The notes beneath the pieces were generated by a model. It was not told the origin of the DNA and did no database searches. It saw only the letters and a program-made list of their open reading frames with translations. Of a DNA stretch of 64,000 nucleotides, positions 32,534-43,455 are shown in pieces (within the stretch, counting starts at the first letter, position 1; each line of letters begins with the position of its first letter). This DNA comes from Hemicordylus capensis (lineage: Eukaryota > Chordata > Lepidosauria > Squamata > Cordylidae). The stretch lies in the NCBI RefSeq assembly GCF_027244095.1, contig NC_069670.1, positions 19,581,820-19,645,819 of the forward strand, in the 5' to 3' direction. A program made the position numbers and the translations under genes.

Positions 32534-35500
32534 ATCACCTCCTTATTACAATAAAGCTGAGGTTCTCACTTGGGTCTCCAGATGTTGGACTACAACTCCC
32601 ATCATTCCCATTGTGACTGGGGATGATGGGAGCTGTAGTCCAACAACACCCATGGATGGGAATCCCTGCAATAAAATACGCATATCTGTTGTCTTGTTTT
32701 TATGCTTGTTTTAGCTTGATGTTTTTACTGCTTTTTATTGTATGTTTTAATTTTTGTAAACCGCCTTGGGGTTTTCTTTTAACGAAAGGCGGTATAGAAA
32801 TGTAAAAATAAATAAATAAAAAATAAAATATTTTTGGATCAAACACAATTCCGGTAGTGAAGAATGCATTAAAAAAAATAAGAGAATGAGCGATGAGTGG
32901 GGTTCTGTGTGGAGGCTCTGTGGTAGTGAGCATGAATTGTCCCCATTGCTAAGCAAGGTCTGGCTTTTTGCATTTGGATGGGAGGCCACATGTGAGCACT
33001 GTCAGAAATTCTCCATAGCAAGGCTGTAGCTCAGTGGAAGAGCATCTGCTTGCATGCAGAAGGCCTCAGGTCCACTCCTTGGCATCTCCAGGGCGTCTCT
33101 CACATGGGGCTTGTAGAGCCCTTTTGTCTGCATCTCCTCCAGAAAGGAGGTATGTGATCTGCCCAATCCCTTTTTGCATCAGTAAAGCCTCGCAGTAAAC
33201 CTGCTGTCTGAAGAACGCCCAGGTGGGCCCGGGAGAGACTCCTGCCTGCAACCTTGGAGAGCTGCTGCCAGCCAGTCAATGCAGACCAGGGGTGCTCAAC
33301 CTTGGGCCCCCAGATGTGGTTGGACTTCAGCTCCCATAATTCCCAACCTTTGGCCACTGGGGCTAGGGATTATTATGGGAGCTGAAGTCCAACAACATCT
33401 GGGGGCCCAACACTGAGAATCCCTGGTGTAGACAGTGCTGAGCTAGATGGTATAAGCTAGATGGTATAGACGCAAGTTTTGGGCAGTATAGAAATATTTT
33501 TGATGATGATGATGATAAATAAATAAATAAATAAATAAGATAAGGTAGTTTCCTAAGTATACGTTAGCTTCCTATGTTCCTCTGATTTCCTTCTGTATGA
33601 AGAGGTACTGAGATAGGCATATTATTCTAATTGTTTATTCCTTAGGATGTGATTCCTGGTATTACCCAGCCTGGAAGGGCAGAGCCGAATCCAAAGGAAG
33701 TTCAGTAGAAGAAACAAGGAGGCCAGCACGCCCCCGACAGCCACAAGAACACGGTAGGTCAGGCACTTATCGGCATCGTCAGGGATTGTGGAGGAATCTT
33801 TAAAAAGAAGAGAGAGAAAACCCAAATTTGCTTTGTTGCTGCTGACAAAAGTACCCAGCCGTTCCCTCTTGCTGCCCACTCCACTTTTAAACTACGAGGG
33901 AGTGGGGGGAGAGCCACTCAGCAGGATGTAGTGGCCACTTTTGCCTTGCAAAGAGGGCCACTGGGGTTATGATGATAGGAGCCGATTTGATGCGATACTA
34001 GCCACTGTGTGGGATGAAAATCCATTGTGCTGTTTGTGCTGATATGAAGGAAGAGGTGACACACAGAGGTAAAGGGAATTAGGCACAGGGTAAGTGCCTG
34101 GCTGAGCCACCTAATAGCGCAGCGGGGAAGTAACCTGCCTAGGGAGCAAGAGGTTGCTGGTTCCAATCCCTGCTGGTATGTTTCCCAGACTGTGGGAAAC
34201 ACCTTTATTGGGCAGCAGTGATATAGGAAGATGCTGAAAGGCATCATCTCACACTGCACGGGAAGAGGCAATGGTCAACCCCTCTTGTATTCTACCAAAG
34301 ACAACCACAGGGGCCTGTGGGCCCCAGGAGTCAACACCAACTCGACGGCACAACTTTACCTTTAAGTGCCTGGCCACAACTTTATTAAAAATTAGCAGCA
34401 TATGTATAGCCTATCCAAACAGGCTTCATGGATGGATGGCTAGGTCAGGGTAACCTCTCTGGTCTGACCCTGACAGCTATTTCTCAGGGTCAAGGCAGAC
34501 CTTGCCCTCGCTTGGGACCAGGCCAATTAGTCCAGGGACCAGGCAGGGCTATGGGCCGCAGCAAAGCCCCCCCGCCACCCAGCTGGGGGTTGTCTGAAGC
34601 CCCTTGGCCAGCCCCTCTTGCTTATTGAATTGAAGCCTGATCCCTTCTGCCGTATACCCCTTCCGTGCTTGCCATCCAGCTAACCCGCCCACAAAAGTTG
34701 CGACATATGCCAATTAATCCAGTTATGCAGAATTGCTAATGATCCCGCCTGCCCCCCCGCCAGTGGGGGCCAAAAAGATCTGTGACCGAGGCCAATGAGG
34801 TACAGCAGGGCCAAAAAATTCCCCCACAGTCCCATCAGGTGGCTGGCTACTGCCTGTGGAGGGAGCGGGATTGGTTCATCATAGGGAGGGCGGGTGGCAG
34901 AGATTATCTTACCCCTCCCTGCGGCTCGAAAAAGGCTGTCTTTAAATGGTGGCCACTATTTATACCCCACTCTGTTCCCTTGCCGCTGGGTGTCACAGCA
35001 CGAGAGGTGGCTTAAATAAAGGGCAAGGATGTGGGGTTGGTCACCAGCTGAGAGAGTGTAGACACACACACATTGACATAAAACAAGCTTCAAAAGTTGA
35101 CCCAAACATCCCATAAGGCAGGTAAAGGAAAGCGAAAGGAAAGTGATGAAAGACTTTTCATCGTTGAGGCTTAAATTGCTTTTGAACCTCTCTCGTGAAA
35201 TCTGAATGGGGGAGAGAAGCATTTGTAATGCAACTGAGCATCCTGGACATGGCAGGCCTTGCATTCGCACTACAAAACTGGTTGAAGCAAGAGCCACTCT
35301 AAGTCCCAAGAGTGAAAAGCACCAGTATTTTTACAACGGCAGAGTTACAAGTGAAACCACTCACCCTCAGGGGATGTGGCACTCTTCTTCACGCTCCTGC
35401 TAGAAGAGTTGAATCTGACTTCACAGGTGTAGAGCTTCCCGCTCTTCTGTGAGACTGGTGGGATGTGAAAGAGACTGATGAAGGTTAAGGAGCCGCTGCT

Positions 35501-37672
35501 GTTTTTCGCCAAAAGTGTCTGTCCCCCTTGCTGGAGCTCTCCGGAGACATTCCAGGACACCTGGACCAAGTTGGACACTCCATGGACCACGCAAGCGAGA
35601 CGCCTGGTCTGTATTGCCTGGGATGCTGAATGAGCAGATGGGAGCAAAAGCATCACCCAGGTGTTCGGGGTGTAACTGTCTGAGGGGAAAAGATAAGCAG
35701 GGAGTTTGGTCAGAACACCCATCTCCTCAGGCCAGTATTTCAGAACTTTGTCCAGGAGCATTCGCAGATGGGGCTTTTAGCTTGCTTCTCCACTGGGATG
35801 GAGGGTGTACGTTCACACATCGGCCAGATTCACACCAAAGTCTGTTCGAGATATTGGGGAGCACTTCACACACAATTCAGATATTCATGATGTCATTTCT
35901 TTAAATAGTGCAAAATATAGTTTTGCTGTTTGTTTGTTTGTTTGTTTATTACACTTTTATACTACCACAAACCCGTGTCTCTGGGCAGTTCACAATGATA
36001 AAACAGTTAAAAGAACATAAAAACAATTAAAAACTAACAATTTAAAACCAATCACAGAATTAAAAACCTATATACATTATCAAGAAGCTGAAAAAGCCTG
36101 AGTAAAAAGATGGGTTTTAAAATATTTTTTAAAAATTGTCAGAGATGGGGAGGATTGTATCTCAACAGAGAGCGCATTCCATTTGCAAGTAATGGCCTGA
36201 CTTAACTAGATTATTGTTATTTTAAGCCTCTTTAAAGTCTTAGATGATTTGTTTGACAGCTGATGCTGCTAATATTGTCTGATCATTGACTGTATTTTAA
36301 ATAAAAGAAAGTAAACAAAAAAAATAGGCACACAATCTGGCTTTTCCACTGTGCATTGAAACATAGCCCGATTTCTGTCTGGGGCAAAAAATCCACTATT
36401 TGCGCCAGCGTTGAGAGGCAAATTCGAACTCCCAGTAAAGCCTTGCAGTAAAGCCTCCTGTCTGGGAAAGCTCCTGGTGCTTGGTTTGCAAAGTATGTTC
36501 CAGGGACCCTGGGGGTTTCGAAGGATATTGGGCAAAGCCCCTATGGAGGTGAGGGCAGAATGGTCCTCACTTTGGGTTGGGTGCTTGGGATGGCCAGAGC
36601 AGTGTGACAAACGAATCATGCTGCTTCGTAGCTTCCCGCAATCCCAAAATCAAAATGGCGGTGGTGCAGTTGGGGGCCTACCCATTTGCCAAGCCCCACC
36701 AGCCTCTGCCACCAGAAGACTGGAATCCCACCTCCACCCGAAGGGCTAAATATCAGCATGAAAATTTGCTGCTACACATGGAGTCTTCATGAGAATCAGC
36801 CCTTATTGCACTGTATGTGGTTTGGGACCTTTGTGTTTTAGAGCCCCCACGATGCAACGGGCTATTTTGACCCCATATTGCAATTACAACACAATACTCG
36901 GCTTATTTATTTATTTATTATTAAATTTTTATACTACCTTTCATTAAAATAAACTTTTAATGTTTACAAAACATTGAAAACAATATAAAACCATAAGAGC
37001 TTCCTTACCTCCAACAACCAGTGAAGTTCCATTGCTGAAAGTCCACCTGTCAGACCTCATATCAGCACAGAAATAGAGGCCGGAATCAGCCGCTTGAGTG
37101 TTGAAAATTTCCAGTATGAGGTTGTTTCCTTTCATGTTGCAGCGAAATCTACTTGAAATCTGTTTATTGCAAGATGCGAGTAGACGTGGTGTTTCATCAG
37201 ATCTCCTTTTGTGCCAACTGAATAAATAGTCAAAACCTTCAATGTCTTCCGTAGACGTGCACAAGATCTCAGCCTTGTCCCCAGTATTGGCAAACTGGAA
37301 GCGCTGGGTCTGATACAATAGCAACTGGGTGCGTATTGCTGTGGAGACATAACAGGGAACATTGTCCCGATCACTTTGCATGCCTCCTATCACAAAAAAA
37401 GTGAAAAAGAGAAAGAATGTAGAAAACAATGTGATACTCTTTGGGAATCACTACACATTTCCAGAAGGCCTCTCTCTGCATTGATAAAGAAATAAAGCAC
37501 AGAGAAGAATGTGCCAAGATATTTCCTCTAAACTGCATCAAGCCTCGGGTATCTGAAGACTTTGGGATTCCACCCAGCTCGCTTCCCAGCTGCACAGTAC
37601 TAAGGTCTGGCTGAAGGAAGAAGAAAAGTGCTTACCTGCGGAGAAGAAAATGAGACTCCTGGCCAAGAGCAT
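31287..37672 (-). CDS. M2: V-C1 immunoglobulin-superfamily membrane receptor, germline-joined
   Basis: Exons in transcript order: leader 37,672-37,636; V 37,338-37,009; C1 35,679-35,365; transmembrane 33,797-33,666; cytoplasmic 31,336-31,287; a possible last exon 29,177-29,103. The first five give 288 in-phase codons with GT-AG junctions. The product is predicted to be a type I receptor with a V-type domain ending in FSNGTSLVVG, a C1-like domain, stalk cysteine (DDADKCLTY), one membrane span and a tail GSQAKNSEEPPSSEISQ. It is closest to M1 in domain and tail structure. Its head-to-head neighbour P2 is reduced to a leader, so M2 would have to act alone or pair with a chain encoded elsewhere, for example P3. 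No named orthologue recognised. Confidence 0.75.
31740..32460 (+). mobile_element. LINE-tail and antisense LINE-derived sequence
   Basis: 'ttttattctcttgtaaactg … tgtttgtttattataccacc' followed by 'gcaacaacagagaaggcccc … agggctttaaaggtaataac', a repeat phrase also found near 53,390 and 57,850. No host exon. Confidence 0.5.
32499..32535 (+). repeat. (TCC)n microsatellite
   Basis: About ten TCC/TCT triplets. Confidence 0.9.
32565..33425 (+). mobile_element. Foldback MITEs, LINE tail and SINE B cluster
   Basis: Foldback elements around 32,565-32,665 and 33,290-33,422 (inverted 'tggactacaactcccat' and 'tggacttcagctcccataat'). An L2-like tail at 32,690-32,830. SINE B at 32,925-33,110 with the tRNA-like 'gctgtagctcagtggaagag'. 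The tRNA-like part belongs to the SINE and is not a tRNA gene. Confidence 0.7.
33666..33797 (-). CDS. M2 transmembrane exon
   Basis: 132 nt, acceptor 'tctctcttctttttaaag', donor GTAATA. Stalk DSSTIPDDADKCLTY, span VLVAVGGVLASLFLLLNFLW, then IRLCPSRL. It has an asparagine inside the span and an extra cysteine after it, neither found in M1. Confidence 0.78.
34103..34362 (+). mobile_element. tRNA-derived SINE (family A), complete, 12-bp TSD
   Basis: Flanked by TAAGTGCCTGGC at 34,091-34,102 and 34,363-34,374. The B-box-like segment here reads GGTTCCAATCCC. Confidence 0.9.
34375..35090. other. No gene recognised in the M2 transmembrane-C1 intron
   Basis: GC-rich middle (34,440-34,800) without a repeat I know. 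From about 35,090 the sequence matches the M1 and M3 introns beside their C1 exons. Confidence 0.4.
35365..35679 (-). CDS. M2 C1-like Ig domain exon
   Basis: 315 nt, acceptor 'cttttcccctcag', donor GTGAGT. Encodes LACVVHGVSNLVQVSWNVSG with first cysteine and tryptophan, and GKLYTCEVRFNSSSRSVKKS with the second cysteine. It keeps the SGSLTFISL core, and SPEG at the donor. Confidence 0.85.
35760..36475 (+). mobile_element. MITE family A and LINE tail inserted in the M2 V-C intron
   Basis: The family A copy is split (35,765-35,890 and 36,330-36,475) around a LINE tail (35,930-36,190) and AT-rich sequence. On both sides the intron continues as in M1 and M3 ('aactttgtcc' / 'tgcttggtttgcaaa'). Confidence 0.65.
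37009..37338 (-). CDS. M2 V-type Ig domain exon with J-like end
   Basis: 330 nt, phase 1 both ends. Acceptor 'ttatgtctccacag', donor GTAAGG. First cysteine in DKAEILC, core Trp in YLFSWHKRR, ADSGLYFCAD, and J-like end WTFSNGTSLVVG. The extra cysteine pair is CNKQISSRFRC. Confidence 0.87.
37636..37672 (-). CDS. M2 leader exon
   Basis: 37 nt, MLLARSLIFFSA, donor GTAAGC. There is no earlier in-frame ATG between here and the TATA box. Confidence 0.72.
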
Positions 37673-37747
37673 CGCTGATAGAGCCACATGCACACACACA
37701 GACACCAGCCCAAGCCTGCATCTGGTGTGCAGCTTCAAGGAAAGGGT

Positions 37748-37780
37748 CTTATATAGGTGGTGACACCCATTTCTTGGGAA
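37748..37780 (-). promoter_or_regulatory. M2 TATA box and TTC-N4-GAA site
   Basis: TATATAAG at 37,748-37,755, 76 bp before the ATG. TTCCCAAGAA at 37,771-37,780, then 'acccacac'. This is the best TATA match of the three. Confidence 0.68.
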
Positions 37781-38702
37781 GGAGCAGCTCCGTGTGGGTG
37801 GAGCAGAATGATGCTGAGTGCTAGTGAGACAGGTTGCTGAGGCTTCACTTTGAGGCAGACCCTGAGAGTGGAATCAACCACTGATAAGCAACAGAGCTCC
37901 CACAATTTGCAGCTCAGTTATTTCGTTTCTCTAAGACAAGGCAGGACCGCCAAGCACTTTTAAAAAAACAATTCTCAAGCCTTGCTTATCCACTCCTTCT
38001 TGTGTGGGGGACCTACTTGCCTATCTGCAGGTTTTGCATGCCATTAGAGACCAGGCTTCCTATTAGGCAGGTTCTGGGTGCTTCTGAAGGACAGATTGTT
38101 TTGCAGAGGAACATTATTGGCTGTTGATCAGACTACTTCTACTGAGGTTGGGGAGGAGATCTGTTTCAAGGGCCAGGCTGTGAAACATCACCAGAAAGAT
38201 GCTGAGTGCCATTGAGAAAAGTTGGTGAGGCTTCAGTCCTAGACAGCACTGCAGGACACCCTGTTTCACTGACACAATTTTAGATTGCAAATCTTAACCA
38301 TTTAAAATTGTTCAATTGTAAATCTAATGATTGACACTCAGCCAGCACCATTTTATTGCAAGAAGGAGATCATGCTTAAGGCAGCTTTAATACATGGAGA
38401 TCATGCTTAAAGCAGCTTTAATGCCTTCAGTACATTAAATGCTCAGTGTATTAGATCCCTGCATTAAACGAATGCTAGTTTAATGCAAGGAGCAGATAAA
38501 CAGACCTTGCCTACCAGCTCCATGTGTTGGCGATCCTCTTGCGATGCAATGCCATTCCTGGCAGGTCTGAGGTGCAAACTCTATCAGTTATTTTGGATAG
38601 CACAGTTGGTGTCTGTTTATTACAGTATTTTTATCAAGCCTTGTGGAGGATTTGTATTTCAAGTACCAGACTGCAGAATGTCACCTTAAAACCTCTCTGC
38701 TT

Positions 38703-38875
38703 GTATATTTTAAAATAAGCACTTCTGAGTGGCTCTCTTGGTGGCGTGTGTCTGTGCAGGGAAGAGGTGGGTGACATATCCGGACCTTCATCTTGGTAGC
38801 CACAGGAACAAGCTGTAAAGTCATGGCATCACAGCACACGGGAGGACCAAGAAGAGACCCATCTGCTTCAGAGTA
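38703..38875 (+). promoter_or_regulatory. P2 upstream region
   Basis: 'gtatattttaaaataa' TATA-like stretch and the conserved 'catcacagcacacgggagga' block before the leader, as in P1 and P3. Confidence 0.4.
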
Positions 38876-38880
38876 CAATC

Positions 38881-38920
38881 ATGGAAGGTTTGTTGCTGGG
38901 ATGCTGCTTCTTCCTGCACA
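38881..38920 (+). pseudogene. P2: leader-exon relic of a V-C1 receptor, partner of M2
   Basis: A 40-nt leader encodes MEGLLLGCCFFLH and ends at a good GTGAGT donor in phase 1. The intron block normally found downstream of the V exon begins only about 65 bp later. No V, C1 or transmembrane exon is found before the next gene. The body of the gene has been deleted. Confidence 0.7.
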
Positions 38921-38984
38921 GTGAGTATTTTTGAAATCCAACCTATCTGATCATTTCTTCTCCTATCAAACTTCTTCCTCTGTG

Positions 38985-39215
38985 GTTTCTTGCTTCTAAT
39001 GTATTTTTTTAATATATATATATATTGTTCATTTAAAATCTTTGAGCAAAATTCACATTTTTTCCTTCACCTGCCTTATTGCCAGTCTATGTTTGCTTTG
39101 CCAGAATTTGTGGTTCTCTGCATTTGGGTGAAAATTGCCCCCTTTAGAGGGGAAAATTAGCTCCCTTGACTCTGCTGGTTGACCACACTGGCACCCTCGG
39201 TTCATACAGCATTAT
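38985..39215 (+). repeat. P-family intron block, copy at P2
   Basis: Matches 17,985-18,290 and 52,770-53,000. Here it abuts the leader, marking the deletion of the V exon. Confidence 0.75.
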
Positions 39216-39229
39216 TATTCTGGTTAATT

Positions 39230-40365
39230 TAGGTGGTGGGGGGCATTTATACTTCCCAAAGCATATGTTCTTTCTGAATTTCTGTTAACAGTTTTTTAAA
39301 TAACTGCCCAGTGTACTCAAAAGATTTCATCCCTTGACTCTCCCTTTCACCCTCCTTTTAAGAAACTCTCTTCAGTTTGAGAATTCCCTTCCTTGGCGTT
39401 TTCCGGACTTCGAGATTTGCAACGGGTAAATTGTTGCAAAGTATGACGGAATAGTGCAATGCCTTAAAACTGAAAATAAAGCATTATTCAGTGCTTCGTT
39501 GTAGGCTGGTGGCCATTCATATTTTCCATCCATTGCAATGTGTTTTCAAGGCAGGACTGTCCATATTCCTTTGAAACGTGTTTATCTGCTCCTCCTCCTG
39601 CTCCATTTGGGCCAGTGGCGTTGCGGGGAGGGGTGGGGAGGTGACGTTAATTTTCTTTTGGGTAACGTCTCATCTGCCTTGTGCAAATCTTCCAGCAGAG
39701 GGAAGTGCCGTTCCAAACAAACAAAATTTAACTTTGTTTTGCATCATTCTAGTCTTGCACAAGTAATAACCAGGGAACATTTTAAAAAAGAAGAAAAAGA
39801 GGAGGAGTGGGTGCTGAGGAGATCTTTTGGCATGACAAAACAAGGGGACTGCTTATTGTCGCGGGGGAGGGGAAGCAAAAGGGAATCCTGTTAATTTTTT
39901 TTAAAAAAAATTGCATTTAAACTTCCCCCAAACTTAAGTTCTTTCTGAGTTTCTGTTAACAGGCTTTTAGATAACTGCCTAGCGTTCTCAAGAGATCTTT
40001 TCCCTTGACGCTCCCTTTCACTTTCCTCTTAGGAAACCCTCTTCAGTTTGAGAATTCTCCTCCTGGGCGTTTTCCAGATGACATGCTGCCAGGTGTCCCC
40101 ATGCGCCCCTCCATATTGCCAGTGTTTTGACATTGCGCTCGCTGCGCTGTCAGCAGGGTGCCATCCATATTTCCGATGCCTTGTTTCGAATTATGCTATG
40201 CCCCTATAATGTGGTAATCGTGTTACAGGAAAGTAGCTCTATTTTTCCATTGTAGGGAGGCTTGCAACAGAGTGTATGCATTGCAGCGTGTTGCAGTATG
40301 GGCAGTTCTCCCCTCACCCCGCTGCCCGTGCTTGCTTCCTCCACCCCCTTGCTGTGGGGAGAGAA
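39230..40365. other. Repeat remnants, no gene
   Basis: Two related stretches ('tctttctgaatttctgttaac' at about 39,268 and 39,940) and two partial family B MITE ends (39,395 and 40,068, 'ggcgttttcc'). The open frame at 39,538-39,894 crosses these remnants and has no domain. Confidence 0.5.
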
Positions 40366-41305
40366 ACTGGCAGTGGGCGACAAAATGGCAAATGCGCTTC
40401 AATGTTGGCAAGTGTAAAGTGATGCATATTGGGACGAAAAATGCCAAATTCAAGTATACGTTGATGGGATCTGAGCTGTCGGTGACTGATCGAGAGAGGG
40501 ATCTTGGGGTTGTGGTGGGCAGCTCGTTGAAAGTGTCGACTCGATGTGCGGCAGCTGTGAAAAGGCCAATTCCATGCTAGGGATCATTAGGAGGGGGACT
40601 GAAAATAAAACGGCTAATATTATAATGCCCTTATACAAAACGATGGTGCGGCCACACCTGGAGTACTGCGTACAATTCTGGTCACCACATCTAAAGAAGG
40701 ACATTGTAGAACTGGAAAAGGTGCAGAAGAGGGCAACCGAGATGATCAGGGTCCTAGAGCACCTACCTTATGAGGCAAGGCTACAACACCTGGGCCTTTT
40801 TAGTATGGAAAAAAGATGACTGCGGGGAGACATGATAGAGGTCTATAAAATCATGCATGGAGTGGAGAATGTGGAGTGAGAGAAATTCTTCTCCCTCTCA
40901 CATAACACTAGAACCAGGGGTCATCCCATGAAATTGATTGCCGGGAAATTTAGGACCAGCAAACGGAAGAATTTTTTTCACACAACGCATAATCAACTTG
41001 TGGAATTCTCTGCCACAAGATGTAGTGACAGCCAACAACCTGGATGGCTTGAAGAGGGGTTTGGATAATTTCATGGAGGAGAGGTCTATCAATGGCTTCT
41101 AGTCAGAGGGCTATAGGATACCTCCAGTCTCAAAGGCGGATGCCTCTGAGTGCCAGTTGCAGGGGAGTCACAGCAGGAGAGAGGACATGCCCTCAACTCC
41201 TGCCTGTAGGCTTCCAGCGGCATCTGGTGGGCCACTGTGTGATACAGGATGCTGGACTAGACGGGCCTTCTTGGGCCTGATCCAGCAGGGCTGTTCTTAT
41301 TGCAT
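40366..41305 (+). mobile_element. CR1-like LINE, C-terminal RT end and 3' UTR
   Basis: Frames encode WQMRFNVGKCKVMHIGTKNA, LGVVVGSSLKVSTRCAAAVK, then after a frame change MLGIIRRGTENKTANIIMPL and RPHLEYCVQFWSPHLKKDIV, followed by LFSMEKR. The 3' end 'gggcctgatccagcagggct' is the usual terminus of this family. One frameshift near 40,555 and a stop after MEKR are present. Confidence 0.85.
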
Positions 41306-42860
41306 GGTGACCAGTGAAAAGTGGTTCAATGGATGGTCTTGGTCTGCTGGCAAAACTGTGTGTCATTTTCCGGAGAAGGGACGTGTCCAGGAAGAAAAGC
41401 AAATCCCAGATTGGAATATCTTGGGTTAAATGTCACATCTTGTATAAAAGATGATGCTTCATAGATCCATGTATTCATTCTAGACATCGCTCTAATGGCT
41501 AAAGATATATTTGTGTGTGTGTGTGTTGGGGGAGGGGTGGGGAAGACGGCTTTCTCCCTGGAGCAGCTTGGGACACCTGTCCCCTCCCCCCCCCCAAGGG
41601 AGCAATTCAAGATGACTGAGCAGGCCCTTCTTGCTGAGCAAGGAACCCGTCAAGTGCCCAACTTGCTACATCCTGTGTAAGGAAGCCACAAGCACCATCG
41701 TCAAACTGTCCTGGGAGTTCTCCACACAGCAGGCTTTATCCCGAGGTTTCTGCGAGGCTTTACTGCGAACTCAAAGTTATACCAGAAACTCGATACAAAA
41801 AGTGGATTTTTAAACCACCAATATACATCAAGCTACACTCTAATGCGCGATTAAAAACCCAAATTGTTTGCAAAATGCTCCCCAATAGCTTGCAGGGACT
41901 TTGGGGTAAATCTGCCCGAAATGGAGGAGGAGATTCTGGAGGAGATGCAAGCTAATGGAGCCCTGTGTGCAAAACTTCCTGGAGTTGGGGACTGCAAATG
42001 TTTGGGGTTTTTTTTTAAACAAAGGCTCAGAGGCCTTGGTGACATTCTGATCGCAGCCCTAGCAAAATCCAGCCCTTCCGTGCACTGAATTGCAGTGTGT
42101 GCTGCTTGGGACAGAAAAGGGCAGAACAGCCTCATTATTTTTCAGTTTCACACGTTGCTGCCAAGAGTGGAGACAACAGGCCCCACAGTCTGCAGTCTTC
42201 AAGGTCTAGGGAAGCCCCACGCAAGGAAATCTAGTCCAAATCAAGGATGTGCTGGTGTACACCATGTTGGTGGCCCAGCCAGAAAGACAGGATGTGTGTC
42301 ATGGAAAATAAACAGGCTGAGGAGGAGTGATGATTCATTCATTTGTTCTGGCCATTCAGCACGCAAACCTATCCTAATGCTTTCTCACAACAGCCATGTA
42401 AAGTTGGTCACAACTGAGAGCCATCTTACCGATGGGAGAAAGAGGTTGGGAGACCTGGAGCATCATGGCTGAAGTCAGTGAGTCCCTGATGAATCTGGGG
42501 CCAGGCTGCTGTGGGTTGGTTTGTTCACATTTATATCCTGCTTTTTCCTCCCATGAACGCAGAGTGGCATAGACATGGTTCTGTTTATCCTCACAACAAC
42601 TCTGTGAAGTAGGTTAGGCCGAGAGATACGTGTCACCCAGAGTTACCCAGCAAGTATCATGGCTGAATGGGGATTTGAACTCGGGTCTTCTTGCTCCTAG
42701 TCCAACACTCTAACCACTACCCTGATCATTTATCCCAGGGGTTCCCAACTCTACATAAAAGGATACCCATTCTGTCACAAACCTTATGTACCCCACGGTG
42801 TATGTGTGTGTATTTGTGTATGTGTGAATGCACACAAATGTATATGTTAGTTATGAGATA
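41306..42860 (+). repeat. P2 3' flank, duplicate of 21.7-24.2 kb
   Basis: Matches the P1 flank block by block. Includes MITE family A (41,715-41,985, minus), an antisense SINE C (42,578-42,735) and (AAT)n/(CAA)n at 42,870-42,906. Confidence 0.7.
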
Positions 42861-43345
42861 GGCTCATGAGTAATAATAATAATAACAACAACAACAACAA
42901 CAACAACTTCTTTATTTGTTTGTTGCTCACAGCACAGCATTAGAACATGCTGTGTAAAAACACATAACACATATGTAAAAACACATAACACATGAAATCA
43001 CAACACATATCTATGCATGTATATGCATATACACACATGCAAAATGCACTAAAAACAATTTAAATACTATTTTTAAAAAGTTAAACTTGTTTACTTTAAA
43101 CAAGTTAAAGTAATCTTGTCCTATTAATTTCTAGAAGCCTGCTTATGCGCAACATACTTTGGATAAGCCAGTGGCCAGAGTTGCCCTTTTCATAACTGCA
43201 GCACTTAAATGTGTTTGTGTGTCTGTTAGGAGAGAGGCTACTACAATCTCTGGCTCGTTTTTTCCTGCACAAAGCAATACCTGGATCGGATAGGATTTGA
43301 TATCCATCTTCTTATTGACTCCTAGGATGCGGTCACTGATCTTAG

Positions 43346-43455
43346 CTAGTTGCAAGGGCGGAGAAGAAGCCAAAGGAGAGGCAGCAGCAGCAGCAGAAAT
43401 GCCAGGGCACGGGCAACACCCGGCAGCACCCAGGAGGTTAGGCAGGCCTCGTCTG
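43346..43455 (-). CDS. M3 transmembrane and terminal coding exon
   Basis: Acceptor 'tggtccctctacag'. It enters in phase 1 and encodes stalk ADEACLTS, span WVLPGVARALAFLLLLLPLL then WLLLRPCN and a TAG stop. The frame aligns with the M1 and M2 exons (shared CLT, VL, LA, LLL and LW positions), which is why I accept it despite another long frame here. Unlike M1/M2 it has an arginine seven residues into the span and stops at once, with no cytoplasmic exon. Confidence 0.7.

Noticed and set aside
33010-33075. tRNA-like sequence with 'gctgtagctcagtggaagag'
   Set aside because: It is the head of a SINE B copy, with a degraded B box and SINE body attached.
37672-37738. Longer leader for M2 starting upstream (MKLHTRCRLG…)
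   Set aside because: That start is TTG, not ATG, and the equivalent positions in M1 and M3 also lack an in-frame ATG. The conserved ATG is the shorter one.
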